Under the pieces are notes generated by a model that had not been told where the DNA came from, ran no database searches, and worked only from the letters and a program-made list of their open reading frames with translations. DNA of 64,000 bases from Mikania micrantha. Its lineage: Eukaryota > Streptophyta > Magnoliopsida > Asterales > Asteraceae. A program made the translations under genes and the position numbers. Shown here piece after piece: positions 10,144 to 20,783 of this stretch. Position 1 is the first letter of the stretch; each line of letters opens with the position of its first letter. The stretch is from NCBI GenBank assembly GCA_009363875.1, contig CM018694.1, forward strand, positions 30,265,415 to 30,329,414. The letters run 5' to 3'.

Positions 10144-10650
10144 AATATTGTCACACCCCGAGCCGGCGGGACGGATCGACTTGCCCGCCGGGCGGAAGGT
10201 TCTCGGGGCGCGATATCGTGAGTGATAATCGTGATGATCATATTGTTTACATAGCATCAATGTTAAGAATAACTAAAGCACAATAAAGCATTCAACTAGG
10301 ATTACAAAGTTAAATTACAAATATCAATGTTTAGTAATTTAACTAAGTAAACCTATCAAAAGAATCAAATGTTACTATCTTTCATCTGTACAAGATATTA
10401 AAAGTGACTTGTATCAATAACAAAATATGTGCTTTCCAAAAGTCTACTAGGTCCTCTATCTGGGCATCCTAGCATGTAATCCTGGACCTTAGCTTAAACC
10501 TGTGCATCACCTGAGAAAACATGTAAGAAAACAAAGTCAACACAATGGTTGGTGAGTTCATATAGTTTAAAAGTTGAAAATAGCTTTAGCAAACGTCTTT
10601 CAGTAAAACCTTAACCTCATTAACATCACATGTAATATCCAAATCGGTAT

Positions 10651-10713
10651 GCTTATATATAGGGCATACGAAAGGGTCGAGCCTTCTACCCGCCCAGACG
10701 CCATCCCACCACA
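10651..10713 (-). promoter_or_regulatory. Shared TATA-like motif in LTR A2
   Basis: Reverse complement of GTGGTGGG..GGGC...CCTATATATAAGC, matching 514-563 of A1. Confidence 0.4.
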
Positions 10714-10895
10714 TACTAATCCGCATATGACACTGTTGTTAAGGATAATTAAGCATTTTACCTACCATTCAATCCAGCCTTCATCATAGCTTTAGTATAC
10801 TGTTTCAAAGTTTACAAGTTTATAGCATTCTTGTAGATTAGCTTTAGAGTAAGTTGTACAAGCACCATTGTTTCACACATCATAGTTTAGCTTTC

Positions 10896-11335
10896 ACCAA
10901 TCTCATGCGTGGGTACAAGCTTTGCTCTAGCAATGTTTAGCATTTACGTAGCCCACGGCTAGATACAAGCTTTGCTCTAGCAATGTTTAGCCATTACGTA
11001 TCTCATGAATTGGTTTAAGCTTAGCATCCGAATAGTCTAGCAATTACGTGTCTCATATATGCAGATACAAGCCTTGCTCTAGCAATGTTTGGCAATTACA
11101 TATCTCATATATAGACACAAGCTGTGCACACACAAATAGTTTAGCATTTACATATCTCATATATAGACACAAGCCTTGCTCTAGCAATGTTTGGTATTTA
11201 CGTATCTCATATATAGATAAAAGCTTAGCATCCTCATAGTTTAGCTTTCACGTATCTCAATGCATGGGAACAAGCTTTGCTCTAGCAATGTTTAGCAATT
11301 ACGTAGCCCATGAATAGATACAAGCTTAGCATTTC
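10896..11335 (-). repeat. Tandem repeats (about 55 bp) in LTR A2
   Basis: About eight degenerate units, each with 'tctcatatatag.tacaagcttgctctagcaatg' and 'tttagcaattacgta' parts (plus-strand wording). Short reading frames inside are chance products of the repeat. Confidence 0.75.
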
Positions 11336-11339
11336 ACAT

Positions 11340-11525
11340 ACAATCATAGCTTTGAGCATTTAGTTTTAAGTATTAGCATATAGTTTGAGCATAGAGTTTA
11401 TAGCAAAAGCATCAAGCATCTAGTTTAAGCTTCGAGTTTGTAGCATAAGCATCAAACATATAGTTTAAGCATCAAGTTTGTAGCATAAGTATCTAGCATA
11501 TAGTTTAAGCATCGAGTTTGTAGCT
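11340..11525 (-). repeat. Tandem repeats (about 45 bp) in LTR A2
   Basis: Four or so units combining 'agcatatagtttaagcatc' with 'gagtttgtagcataagcatc' (plus-strand wording). Confidence 0.7.
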
Positions 11526-12144
11526 TCCAAAATAAGAGTTTCAAGCTTAAGTATTAGTATAAGCATCATGAGTATGTGTAAAAGCATTTAATAAACATTT
11601 CAATAATTTCTTAAAATGTATAACATGCTTCTCAGTCCCGAGGTAAAAACAAATATGTTTGAAAAGGGACAAATGAACTCACTTTGTGTTTGTAGTGGTT
11701 GACTAAGTAAAACAAGAATGCGCGCGCTCGTTTGTTGTGTTGGTGGTAGTGATCACGATCCTGTATTTATTTCATGTTGTTAGCAACTTATAAGTACGAG
11801 TTATAATTGTTGTGTATGTACGTATGTGTTAACCCTAAAGTGGGCTAACACATGTGAGTCTCGGTATTCATTCGGCCTTGTATACTTGTAATAATTTTTG
11901 AAACACTATCTTAATTAGGTTAATATCTAAAACACTCGCAATTTGCTTCAAAGTTCACTTGAATTAATGTCATGTTTTAGAGATCCTAACTGTATAAACT
12001 TAGGTTTTAGGTTTTAGGTTTTAGGAAACCATCCTAACCTTGCCACCTTTGTAGTATATATATAAAAATATATATAAATGCATGACACTCATGCATTTGA
12101 TTTGTATTTCTTGTTTACATTGTGGATCAAGTGACCAATTATCA

Positions 12145-12430
12145 TCACATGGGCCGAATGATTATTGGGCTAAATGAAGTAATTGGGTCGTGTGTGTGGG
12201 TGAACCAAACCATTGGACTCAAACGCAAACGAATTTCCCGGGTTAAATCCATGGTGTTGGGCCAAACCATGGTAGTGGGCCGAAATTGGGTCGAAGGAAA
12301 GTGGGTTTGGGCCGAGTAGATATGTTGGGCCGCATGAGTTATGTGGCTTAACAAAGCTCTCATATGGGCCGAGATAATGGTTTGAGATTAAATGGGTTCG
12401 TGGGCTAAGTTGACCATATGGGCTAGGCTT
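12145..12430 (-). promoter_or_regulatory. TGGGCC/GGCCCA cluster in LTR A2
   Basis: Six TGGGCC and three TGGGCT hexamers on the plus strand within 290 bases. TGGGCC is the plant 'site II' element bound by TCP factors. The same cluster, at the same place relative to the CGAACC block, occurs in the B LTR. Confidence 0.55.
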
Positions 12431-12900
12431 ATGAGCGCTCGAAGCGTTCGGTCAATACGATTTAGCCATGTAGGTTCGTGCATGTGGAGTTGTCATGATC
12501 AAAGGTTCGGCTTCAATGGTACGCCTGTTGATGATGGTTCGGCAGAGTGGTGATGTAGGTTTGCCCGTTGCCCTGCTCAGCATGGGTTCGGCTAGGCCCA
12601 AAGGTTCGCTGAGGATGGCTGAGTTCGGCTGGTCTTAGCTTCGCATGGGTGACCAGCAGGTTCGCCAAAGGAGAGAGGGTTCGCCCGTCATGCTTGAAGG
12701 TTCGGGGTTGTTGTGAAAGGTTCGTCTGGTGTGCATCCAAAATGGTTCGGCAAGTAAGTGGCTAATAGGTTTGCATGTAGGGTTTCCCTGCAAGGTTCGG
12801 TGGGTAATGGCACCCAAGGGTTCGGGCCAGGTTCGGCCATAGCTGTGTTAACAGGTTCGGCTGGTAGTTCCTTGGGTTCGGCAACCTAAAAGCCACGAAC
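12430..12900 (-). repeat. GGTTCG (CGAACC) motif cluster in LTR A2
   Basis: About 16 copies of GGTTCG or near variants at irregular spacing, on the plus strand. In LTR orientation they read CGAACC, as in B (22870-23395). Confidence 0.8.
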
Positions 12901-13772
12901 CTGTTCATCATCACCATCTTCCTCCGACTCTAGGCTGGTACCAGGTTGTTTCGGTGTTGAGGGGGGTACCATGAAGCGATTTCGAGGGTGTAGGACTCAT
13001 GAGATAGGGTTTCTAGCCGGTTGAAAGAGATGGGTCGACTAAGGTGACAAAAACCCTATTTTTCTCAAATATTCAAGCTCAATACCTTGAAAACGGCCAG
13101 ATAAAACCTCCGATCAGTTGTACTTTATGGTAGAGGAGCTCGAGATCTTCGCGTGGACACCAAAAACGCCCAATTTCGTCAAGAAACGAGCAAGATATCG
13201 CGATTTGAAGCTTGAACTTTTAGAGAGGGAAATAGGTTTGGGATTTTCTTGTTAGAGAGAGAAGATGAGAGTGATTTATGAGAAAATGGCCTCATTTAGT
13301 GATTATCCCCGAGGGTATTTGGGTTCGTTTCGGTTGCTCGGTTTCCGTTTTCGTCGCGTTTCCGGCATGTTACGCGCGTGTCTTTGAAATTTTATTACAA
13401 GAAATTATTTTCGAATAATTTTGAAAGGTGGTTATTCTTAGTAAATGTTTTAATTAAATTTTCCTTGAATTATTTATCGAAATTTATTATTTTTACGCGT
13501 TCTAATTAAAATAGTTTCCTTTTTAATTTATTTCTGATGAGTTTCAAAATTGTAAAACAGAAAATATTACATTTTCTTAAATTTAGTATCGTTCGTATCG
13601 AAATTCGTTTTCGTTTCGTCAGAACGTGTCACCTTCGCGCGTATTCGTTCGAATCGTCACCCGAACGAACACGACGTTGGTTTCACTTTCTGATTCTTGT
13701 TTTTCTACTTTTCAATCATCGTTTCAAAACAATAAAGTTTCAGATTTATTCGTACAGATCGTCACCTATACG

Positions 13773-13802
13773 AATATGTATGTATGTTGTATAATATAAT
13801 AT
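13773..13802 (-). repeat. 30-bp inverted copy of viral leader sequence at the A2 junction
   Basis: The reverse complement is identical to 6506-6535 of the viral leader. It sits between the truncated LTR and the second 33-bp viral copy. It is AT-rich, so chance is not fully excluded, but the non-repetitive 'acaacatacatacata' part supports copying. Confidence 0.65.
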
Positions 13803-13806
13803 ATTC

Positions 13807-13839
13807 TCAAGAAGAAGAGTGTGAGTGTATTGGTCCTTG
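13807..13839 (+). repeat. 33-bp viral segment, right copy
   Basis: Identical to 10104-10136. It is followed directly by an AT dinucleotide repeat instead of more virus. Confidence 0.9.
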
Positions 13840-13863
13840 ATATATATATATATATATATATAT
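13840..13863. repeat. (AT)12 dinucleotide repeat at the edge of the viral sequence
   Basis: 24 bases of alternating A and T directly after viral sequence. Rice tungro-like endogenous viruses are known to lie between AT repeats, so this probably marks a virus-host junction. Confidence 0.7.
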
Positions 13864-14289
13864 TAAAGTAAAATTTGTATAAAAGAATAAAATTCTTTAT
13901 AAAAGTGCTGAAATTTTTATATTATCTAAAATTATTTTATAAATAATCATTACGATAAATTCGTTTAAATGTTATTAAGCATATTTGTGAAATATACAAT
14001 AATTTTTAATTTCAAACTTTATATAAATGGTTAAACATAAAATTCATATTAAATATAAATTTTAAATCAATTTTAAATTAAAATGATTAATAAAATAATA
14101 TAAAATAAAAAACAAGTTTTTTTAAAATTTTACGTATTTACATAAAATTTTTTACAATTTTTATAAATTCTTAAAAAACTTCTTCAGGTGTTAAGATGTC
14201 AAATACGTAGTCACATAACAAAACCAAGTTCGGATGCTACGAGAGGTTTCAAACAGAAGACCATTCCACCCCCAGCTATGATGACTTAC

Positions 14290-14448
14290 CTCTAAGGTGG
14301 AGTGGATATCGTTGAGGAATCCCATTTCTAATTGTTCATAAACACAAACACGAATTCGTCCCAAAAATTTGTTGAACTCTAGAAATCCATTGATCCAAAT
14401 CAGCTTTGCTTGCCCATCGCGCATCCAATTATGCTTGGGGCTTTTAAT
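14290..14448 (-). pseudogene. Exon-like segment of unknown host gene
   Basis: A 159-base open stretch (53 codons, no stop) on the minus strand is bounded by a plausible acceptor (…GTCTAG at 14450-14449) and a near-ideal donor (GAG|GTAAGT at 14290/14289). Codon content looks protein-like, with the phrase 'GRIRVCVYEQLEMGFL'. I do not recognise the protein. No convincing neighbouring exon was found on this strand, so it may be a captured or left-over exon. Confidence 0.35.
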
Positions 14449-15364
14449 CTAGACGATAATAAGAATCTTAGGCTCATAGAATTTACCTGATAAAAGTTTG
14501 TACTAATCGTAATCGAGCCAAGAACTAGTTGATCGTTTCTTGGTTTATGATTTGAGTTTAAAATGTTTTCCTGTTGCGATTGTTTGAACCTCCTGGTTCA
14601 GTTTGATGTTGTATAGGTGTGCAGCAATTCAATTTTTGATTCTTCAATGCATATTGTAACCGATTGAACAAAACAATGGTCACCCACTTCAGTTTCGTAT
14701 TGATATTGTGCAACCATAACTGTTATCTGTTTATTGTAAAACGCTTGTTTTTAAACAATGGTCTCAAAAGTGAGCTTTACAGAAAAGAGGCAAAACAAAT
14801 TCTAGTCTGACATGATCAATCCTTCCATTTATGATATTGTACAGTTTAATCTTAACCACTATTACACTTGATTCTTCTTTTAGTTGATAACCTTGTAGTC
14901 CGTTAAGTTACAAAAGTTATATTTTATGTTTATAATTTGTCTAAAAATACTTTTACTAAAAGTAATTAATTTAAGTTATAAAATAACTTTGTGATTAAAA
15001 ATTATATTTTTTATAAAACTTTTATTAAATTATCTTGGTCTATTTTATAATAAATTTTAGGACGGATTTTAAAGTGTTTTATATTAAAAGAATTTAATCT
15101 ATGTTTAAACCAATACTGATTAAAATATTTTAAGAGTTTTATAACATATTAATTTACATAGAAACAATATTATGAAAATATTTATTCAAAGTTTAATAGA
15201 ATTTGTTATAAGTTAATAATTGTGTTATATTAACTTAACTCGTTTCCATTAATTTTCATTTGTTTCATTTTAATTAAACTTATATATCTTTACTATTATA
15301 TAATGAATATTGGTGAGATAAGCATCCAAAGTCTTAAATTTAAGAAAAATACAACTTCAGAAGC

Positions 15365-15853
15365 TTGTGGTACAAACAATTCATGCATCAAATACATCCG
15401 TTTTCTCTTCTTTCATCTTTTTCTATTGAAAACTCTGATTCCTACTTTTCTTCTCTCCAAAACATCCTTACCATTCTTGGCTACAATTCTCCCAGGCAGG
15501 TAATCTCTAGATCTATCATTGTTTCTCCTTTGATTATTGTTTCCTTAATCGGTTAATATTTGAACCAGGTGAAAGGGATTTGAGAACCAGATCTTGAAGC
15601 AAGCTATGTTGATATCTTCGCTACAGAAACATCAAGATGAAAGTGGTAGGCATCGTTTCATCTTTTGGTACAGGATCAATATAGCTTTGAATTGCCTTCA
15701 AAGTACATGTTCCAATTTCAAAATTCAAACCCGCTTAAAGAATTCTTCCCACCTAAAAACCCTAACGAAAATTTTCAGAGAAAGAATGCAAGAAGAACTG
15801 GCGATTCGGTCGTGGTGAACTTAGATCGAGAGTGCATTCTACAGTTCATGTAG
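15365..15853 (+). pseudogene. Possible two-exon gene remnant, unknown function
   Basis: A Ser/Phe-rich first piece ends at 'CCAGGCAG|GTAATC' (donor about 15499/15500). A second piece follows 'GAACCAG|' near 15569, and the end frame (15665-15853) reads 'FPPKNPNENFQRKNARR...' to a TAG after 'ILQFM'. Two different frames are needed after the acceptor, so a frameshift is present if this was a gene. The composition looks more protein-like than the surroundings. I do not recognise the family. Confidence 0.3.
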
Positions 15854-16869
15854 ATGGTAGCCATCAGGCGTGGAGCTTTAAGTGTTGACTTCATTTAAAT
15901 GGTACCCGATGGCAACAATCTACTAGAACAAAGACCATGTTACCTGCTACATTCTCTATCTTCGTGAGAAACTTTGCTCAAGGTTTTCCCAATTCTCGAC
16001 TTTGTCAATCTAATAAATTTCAACACTTGGTTTTGGAGAATCTTGATTTTCTTAGAAGAATATCGGTGTGGAATTAACAGGCAGCATCTCATCTCAACTT
16101 TATGTTTGTAACTGATTTGGAAAGTCTTGATCTATGTCAGGAATTACTGACGAAACTTTTTTTAGTTTTTAGGTAGCATTAATTTGTAAGAATTAGGCAT
16201 ATATAGTTGTTTACCAGGGTACTAAGATGACAAAATATATGATATCAGAGGACAATTGTCTTCTTGCCTATGTTTACTTATGCGTAGGAACTCTTGGGTT
16301 AAATAATCTTACATAACTAATGTTTCTGTTATTATTTTTTTTGGGATTGCATTCAATCTGGTTATATTCGATATGGTTTGATTTTTAAACATGGAAGTGG
16401 ATGCTGGAAGAAATGCAAATATATCAGGCATTGGATTCTTAACCTAAAGGTGTTGGATTCTTCCTTTTTTTGTTAATTCAATTTCATCCATGAACAAATT
16501 TTAGGTTCTTTGTTTTTAAACATGTAGAGAGTGTTTTCAATGGGTAGATTTGAAATAAACAGGTGTGAAGAATGTATAGAATGTGTAATTCAATATGTTT
16601 ATTTGCTATATGTTCTTTAATCTTATAATGTTCTTCCGTTAGGCATTGCTTTTGGAGGCCCAAATGGTCTTCTAGCTCTTCTGGCTTGAAATGCAATTTT
16701 TTGGTATTGTGGACCTTTGTGGTCGACCTGTGTGTAGACATTTGGGTGTTTGTTGTTACCAGGCTATTATGTGTAGGAATCCCAAAAGTAGTTATTGTCA
16801 TGTTCTATTTATTCATTCATTTTTCTTTCATAAGTTTCTTAAATTATTTGTTTAATATGGTGAAGCACT

Positions 16870-16874
16870 TTTGT
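16870..16874 (+). repeat. Target-site duplication of element C (left)
   Basis: TTTGT, repeated at 41928-41932 immediately after the 3' LTR. Confidence 0.85.
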
Positions 16875-17485
16875 TGTAAAATTCGTGAAAAATCCAGGTA
16901 AAATCCATATTAAGATCTTAATTATTTAGTCCTTAACGAACAAAAACCAAGTTAATATGTATGTTGAGTCGATGGTATTTAAACAACTAAGAAAAAACAT
17001 GATCAGTCATGGGTTTTCAGATGTAGTAATGCGTATAAAGAAATAATCAAGGAATAACGATAATCACAGTACGCGAAAACCCTGAAATTATGAAATCTTG
17101 AAAATATTAAGAATTATAATAATTTAGTAAAATGTGGATATAATTAACAATTTTAAAAGTGTTCCAATTAATAAAAATTAATAAATTTAAAGGAGGCATA
17201 GAATGAGTATAGATTTATAACTATTTTAATACTTAAATAAATATTTAGATAATTATAAAATAATCAAAAAGTTTCTAATAATTTAAAATAAGCATTTAAA
17301 TAATTATAAGATGTTCTTTTAAATAATTATGAATTTATAAACATTTTTAGAAATTTTATAAATTTTAGAAATATTTTGGTATTAAAATAGTGGGACTGAA
17401 CCATGGACTAACCGGACCAAACCATGGCTAAAGCCATGGCCGAGACATGCCCGAACCATGACCGGACCAAGCCCAAGCCAAGTTC

Positions 17486-17860
17486 TCGGCGATGCCATCG
17501 GCAATTCCAGCTCGCGACTAAGCAGCTCTCGGCAGCCATCTCGGCAACATGCTCGGCCACTTCAGCTCGCGACCAGGCCATTTCCGGACACCATTCTCGG
17601 CAACTTGCCCGAGAACATGCAGATCGCGACCAACACCCAGCGCCCCACCATCTCGGCACCTTACCCGGGAGTTGGCAGATCGCGACCAAGGCCCGCGCCC
17701 CACTCTCTCGGCGCACTGCTCGGCAACAGCCAGCTCGTGACCAACCAAGTTCTCGGCCACCTTCTCGGCAACCCTTCGGCTCGCGACCAGGCTGTTCTCG
17801 GCAAATCTCCTCGGCGACCAGCACCATCCTCGGCAACCCTTCCCGATGGCTTCCGACCAG
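17486..17860 (+). repeat. CTCGGC / CTCGCGACC motif cluster in the C LTR
   Basis: About 13 CTCGGC and six CTCGCGACC-type motifs in 375 bases, a GC-rich island in an AT-rich LTR. Long frames on both strands here are by-products of the GC content. It is repeated in the 3' LTR at about 39623-39997. Confidence 0.8.
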
Positions 17861-18166
17861 CCCATTCAAGTTTTGAAAATTACATTTTCAGCCCCTAAAC
17901 TTTATAAACTCCTATTTTATGCCCAAATCTTTATTTTATAAATATTATTACCCATTTTTATTTATAAAAATTGAAAGAACTCTTTCCCTAATTAAAAATT
18001 AAATCAAAAATCTTAATTAAACATAATCATTTAACTTTATAACCTACTAACCTACACTCCAACATCTTTGTCCCCCCTCCAACACTTTTGTCACACACAC
18101 CCCTCTCCTCCCCTCTCCTTGGCCGTCCAAGACCACCCCAAGGCCACCCCCATTCCATTTTTCAAC

Positions 18167-18174
18167 TATAAATA
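18167..18174 (+). promoter_or_regulatory. TATA box of the C LTR
   Basis: TATAAATA in 'caactataaatacc', about 300 bases after the GC-rich block. The same box is at 40254-40261 in the 3' LTR. Confidence 0.7.
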
Positions 18175-18367
18175 CCAAGCTTCATCCTTCCTAAATCCTT
18201 TGCACCAAATCCATTCTTCTTTGGATTTCTAATTCTATCTCCCTAATCCACCTCTCTTGGGATCTTTCTAAGATTTCCAAGGTAATAAACACTTAAACTA
18301 AATGCTCTTCATCTTTATGCTTCATTTTCTTCTTCTAATCCTCTAATTCTAAGTTGTTACCATGCTT

Positions 18368-18640
18368 GATAACACAAAGGTTTGTGTGTTGTGAGGTTTC
18401 CTAATAACTTGTTTTATGACAAGTAACCTATGATCAACCCATACACAAACATACTTTCAAGTTATGGATTCTTGCAATATTGATAACAAAAAGGTTTGTG
18501 TGTTTGTTCTTTACCAAACATCCAAACATACCTTCAATATTTGCCTTATTATTTTGAATGTTGATAACACAAAGGTTTTGTATAATTATGGGTCTTTAAC
18601 CTAAGATCAACAACTATACAAAACATACTTTCAACATTTG
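18368..18640 (+). repeat. Degenerate repeats in the C LTR after the TATA box
   Basis: Three units of 'gataacacaaaggtttgtg' (18368, 18480, 18552) alternate with 'catactttcaa' phrases. They are present in both LTRs and would be transcribed. Confidence 0.6.
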
Positions 18641-19843
18641 CCTTACTTATATATGTGTAGTGCCTTTAAATGACCAAAACCCATGCACACATATACTTAT
18701 ATGTAGTCAATCACATCACTTAAAGGTTAGTAATATATTTTGGGTTAACTTTAAACCCTTATTCACTAATATCACTTCAAAGTAACGCACTTAATTAATC
18801 ATTACTCCTAAAACTAAAACCTTGATTATACGCATTACAAACTTTATTATTATTAAACCATCCGTGGTGTCATTATCATTAAACCATCAGTGGTTTCATT
18901 CGTAATTTGGTACGACTCAAAATAAAGAGTCGATTAAAATGCCAAATTAAAAAGCGAACTGTGTTATGGCTTAGTATCATTATTAAGTTGGAAGATGACA
19001 AGTTCGAGTAACGTATTATCATTTCTTTTATGACTTAAGGAAAGTCATTACTTTGCAATAACCCCAATCTATTAATCGGGTTAACGCATCTCTTATATAT
19101 ATACTAAATATTAAATCCATCGTAAAACTCAACAAATGTATACTTTCCTTATTTTAGGGGTTTGAAGTTTGTGACAAGGAGCAAGATCTTAATATTATCT
19201 ATCTTCTAGCATCCTACTACTAGTGAGTTTCATAGCCCCTCTTTCACTTAATACTTTGGGGTGGAATACATGCTAGATACTTACATCCATATGTGTTTAA
19301 TTAAAATAGGCATTTTAGGGATTACTTGAGTATACGTGTTACTATCGTTTAAACTTCTTTAATATTCATGATGTACATTAATAATATTTTGAGTGAAGTA
19401 TACGTTTGACATCGTTTAAACTCATAATCATAAAATGCATGCTTTATTGTTAAACATTATGGGATGTATGTTACTATAAACTCCTTTTTTTTGTAATCAT
19501 GCTTTATCGAGTCATAAACCTATGGACTCACCAACTATTTTTAGTTGATACTTGAGCATGTATTTCAGGAAATTAGCTACATGGATTATATTACAACAAG
19601 AAGATTTTGAAGATATTGTTTAATTTAAATTAGACTATATGGAGAAATCTTATATTGTTGTATCATTTTGAATCATATCATTTTGTAAAACTATTATCGA
19701 TATGTTATTTGAATCTTTGTAAATCTCTTATGTATGTTATTTGGATTATGAATGCAATTTAGTAAGTTTCTTTATAAACAATGTATTTGTAATCCGATTT
19801 CGTCTCGCCCTCGTGATTCCGCTTTTGCGGGGGTGTGACAGAT

Positions 19844-19856
19844 TGGTATCAGAGCC
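19844..19856 (+). promoter_or_regulatory. Primer-binding site of element C
   Basis: TGGTATCAGAGCC, complementary to initiator tRNA-Met, starts 3 bases after the LTR. Confidence 0.9.
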
Positions 19857-20783
19857 ATTGGTTATAGAGAATTAGGTTGCATGAAACCTAGACTATAACT
19901 TATAGCTCATCCTAGGACTTCTATGAACCGTATATTCTACTACTTGAACAATTTGTTATCACCATACGTGTCTACTTGCTTACTTGTTAGAAATAAGTTT
20001 CCTTAGAATTTAAGTATTCCATTAAGTATGCCTTAGATTATAAAAACCTTAGCTAATTCCTATAACCTTTACTTCTTCCTATTATATGAAAATTTAAAAC
20101 ATATAATATGTATGTATGACAAAGCACTATAAAAATATGTGGGACACTCTCATACCTAAAAATTTTATTCTAATCTCGTTAAAGCTAAGTTTGTATAAAC
20201 GGACATGTACTAACTGGAAGGGCGAATACCGGTAGTTGGGACTCCTATCTAGGAAAGCGATTCGTATATATCCCTGACATACTGCGGGACCAGTCTAGCT
20301 TTCCTGGGGATTCCCGATGAGAGTATTCTAACCTATAGGCCAAAGCATGTTATACCAAACGTTGTACGAACTATACAACTCTAATAAGTCAACGGCAAAC
20401 CTTTTGGGTTGCCATTCCGCTTCACTTTGAAGCCAACATCATTGATTTATATAAATTCCAAAACAATTACTTCCATACTCGTATTCATATGTCAACGTAA
20501 AATAGCAAGAACCAAAGTAATCATGCAAGTCAAACTACCATTACGAGTGCACACGTAATCGCCATTTGAAATGCATGAGAGTTTTGGCAATTTCTATTAT
20601 AAGTTAACAAGTAATATGGGTTCCCAACCTCAGGATTCTCAAAGCATTGGTTATGACCAACGAGATAAATCCGTTTGACAAAAGTAGGGTCCATACTCTT
20701 GCACACACGAAAATTCGATCAAGTATGTAATAAATAAATTACTACATCAAATATGGTACTAAATCATTTCATTTTTAAAGCTA
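19857..20783 (+). other. Leader of element C
   Basis: About 930 bases between primer site and gag ATG with no supported gene. It contains a relatively GC-rich stretch near 20210-20330, possibly a packaging region. Confidence 0.5.

Larger units (their letters stand above)
4166..10148 (+). other. Endogenous pararetrovirus (Caulimoviridae), permuted and partial
   Basis: Gene order is RNase H end, downstream ORF, non-coding region with promoter and tRNA-Met primer site, movement protein, small ORF, coat protein with zinc knuckle. That is a circular caulimovirid genome opened inside protease/RT. The protease and the RT palm are absent. There are no LTRs or integrase, as expected for this family. 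Several stops and frameshifts show that it is an old, non-functional copy. Coding junctions are tight: a stop/start overlap (7907-7911) and a 1-base gap after the stop at 8179-8181, typical of compact pararetroviruses. I cannot name the genus. Confidence 0.85.
10149..13772 (-). repeat. Family A LTR, 5'-truncated (copy A2)
   Basis: On the minus strand the LTR ends exactly at 10149 (TGTGACA). Read 5' to 3' it parallels the B LTR: an AT-rich part with 'gttttacaattttgaaactcatca', 'accgagcaaccgaaacgaaccc', 'cacgcgaag.tctcgag', then the CGAACC cluster, the GGCCCA cluster, and a long 3' part. Compared with B, roughly the first 340 bases are missing and no TG..TA start is found, so the 5' end is lost. 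Virus coat-protein sequence abuts the 3' end with no primer site or gag, so this is a solo or captured LTR. The upstream flank is viral filler (13773-13839). Confidence 0.75.
13864..16869. other. Probable host DNA, AT-rich, with exon-like remnants
   Basis: No element signatures are seen. Two exon-like pieces (14290-14448 minus, 15365-15853 plus) are listed separately. Otherwise it is AT-rich intergenic or intronic sequence. Element C is inserted at its right end, and the host sequence continues at 41933. Confidence 0.5.
16875..19840 (+). repeat. 5' LTR of element C
   Basis: 2966 bp, starting TGTAAA (the partner starts TGTAAC) and ending GGGGGTGTGACA. I found about 15 substitutions against the 3' LTR by eye, including two in the first ten bases, plus one 50-bp indel, so it is clearly older than B. 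The first 500 bases are AT-rich, followed by a GC-rich motif block, a TATA box, degenerate repeats and a 3' part with 'ggactcaccaact', which also occurs in A and B. Confidence 0.92.

Noticed and set aside
10072..10260. 62-codon minus-strand frame
   Set aside because: It spans the virus/LTR A2 junction and is antisense to the coat-protein tail.
12122..12817. Several frames of 60-75 codons on both strands of LTR A2
   Set aside because: Produced by the GGTTCG and TGGGCC motif repeats; no protein signature.
16484..16901. Frames of 71 and 105 codons at the edge of element C
   Set aside because: Overlapping on opposite strands in AT-rich DNA. One runs across the C insertion point, so it cannot be an old gene.
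17408..17898. Long reading frames on both strands (up to 153 codons), repeated at 39545-40035
   Set aside because: They coincide with the GC-rich CTCGGC motif cluster in both C LTRs, overlap in several frames at once, and have no conserved protein features.
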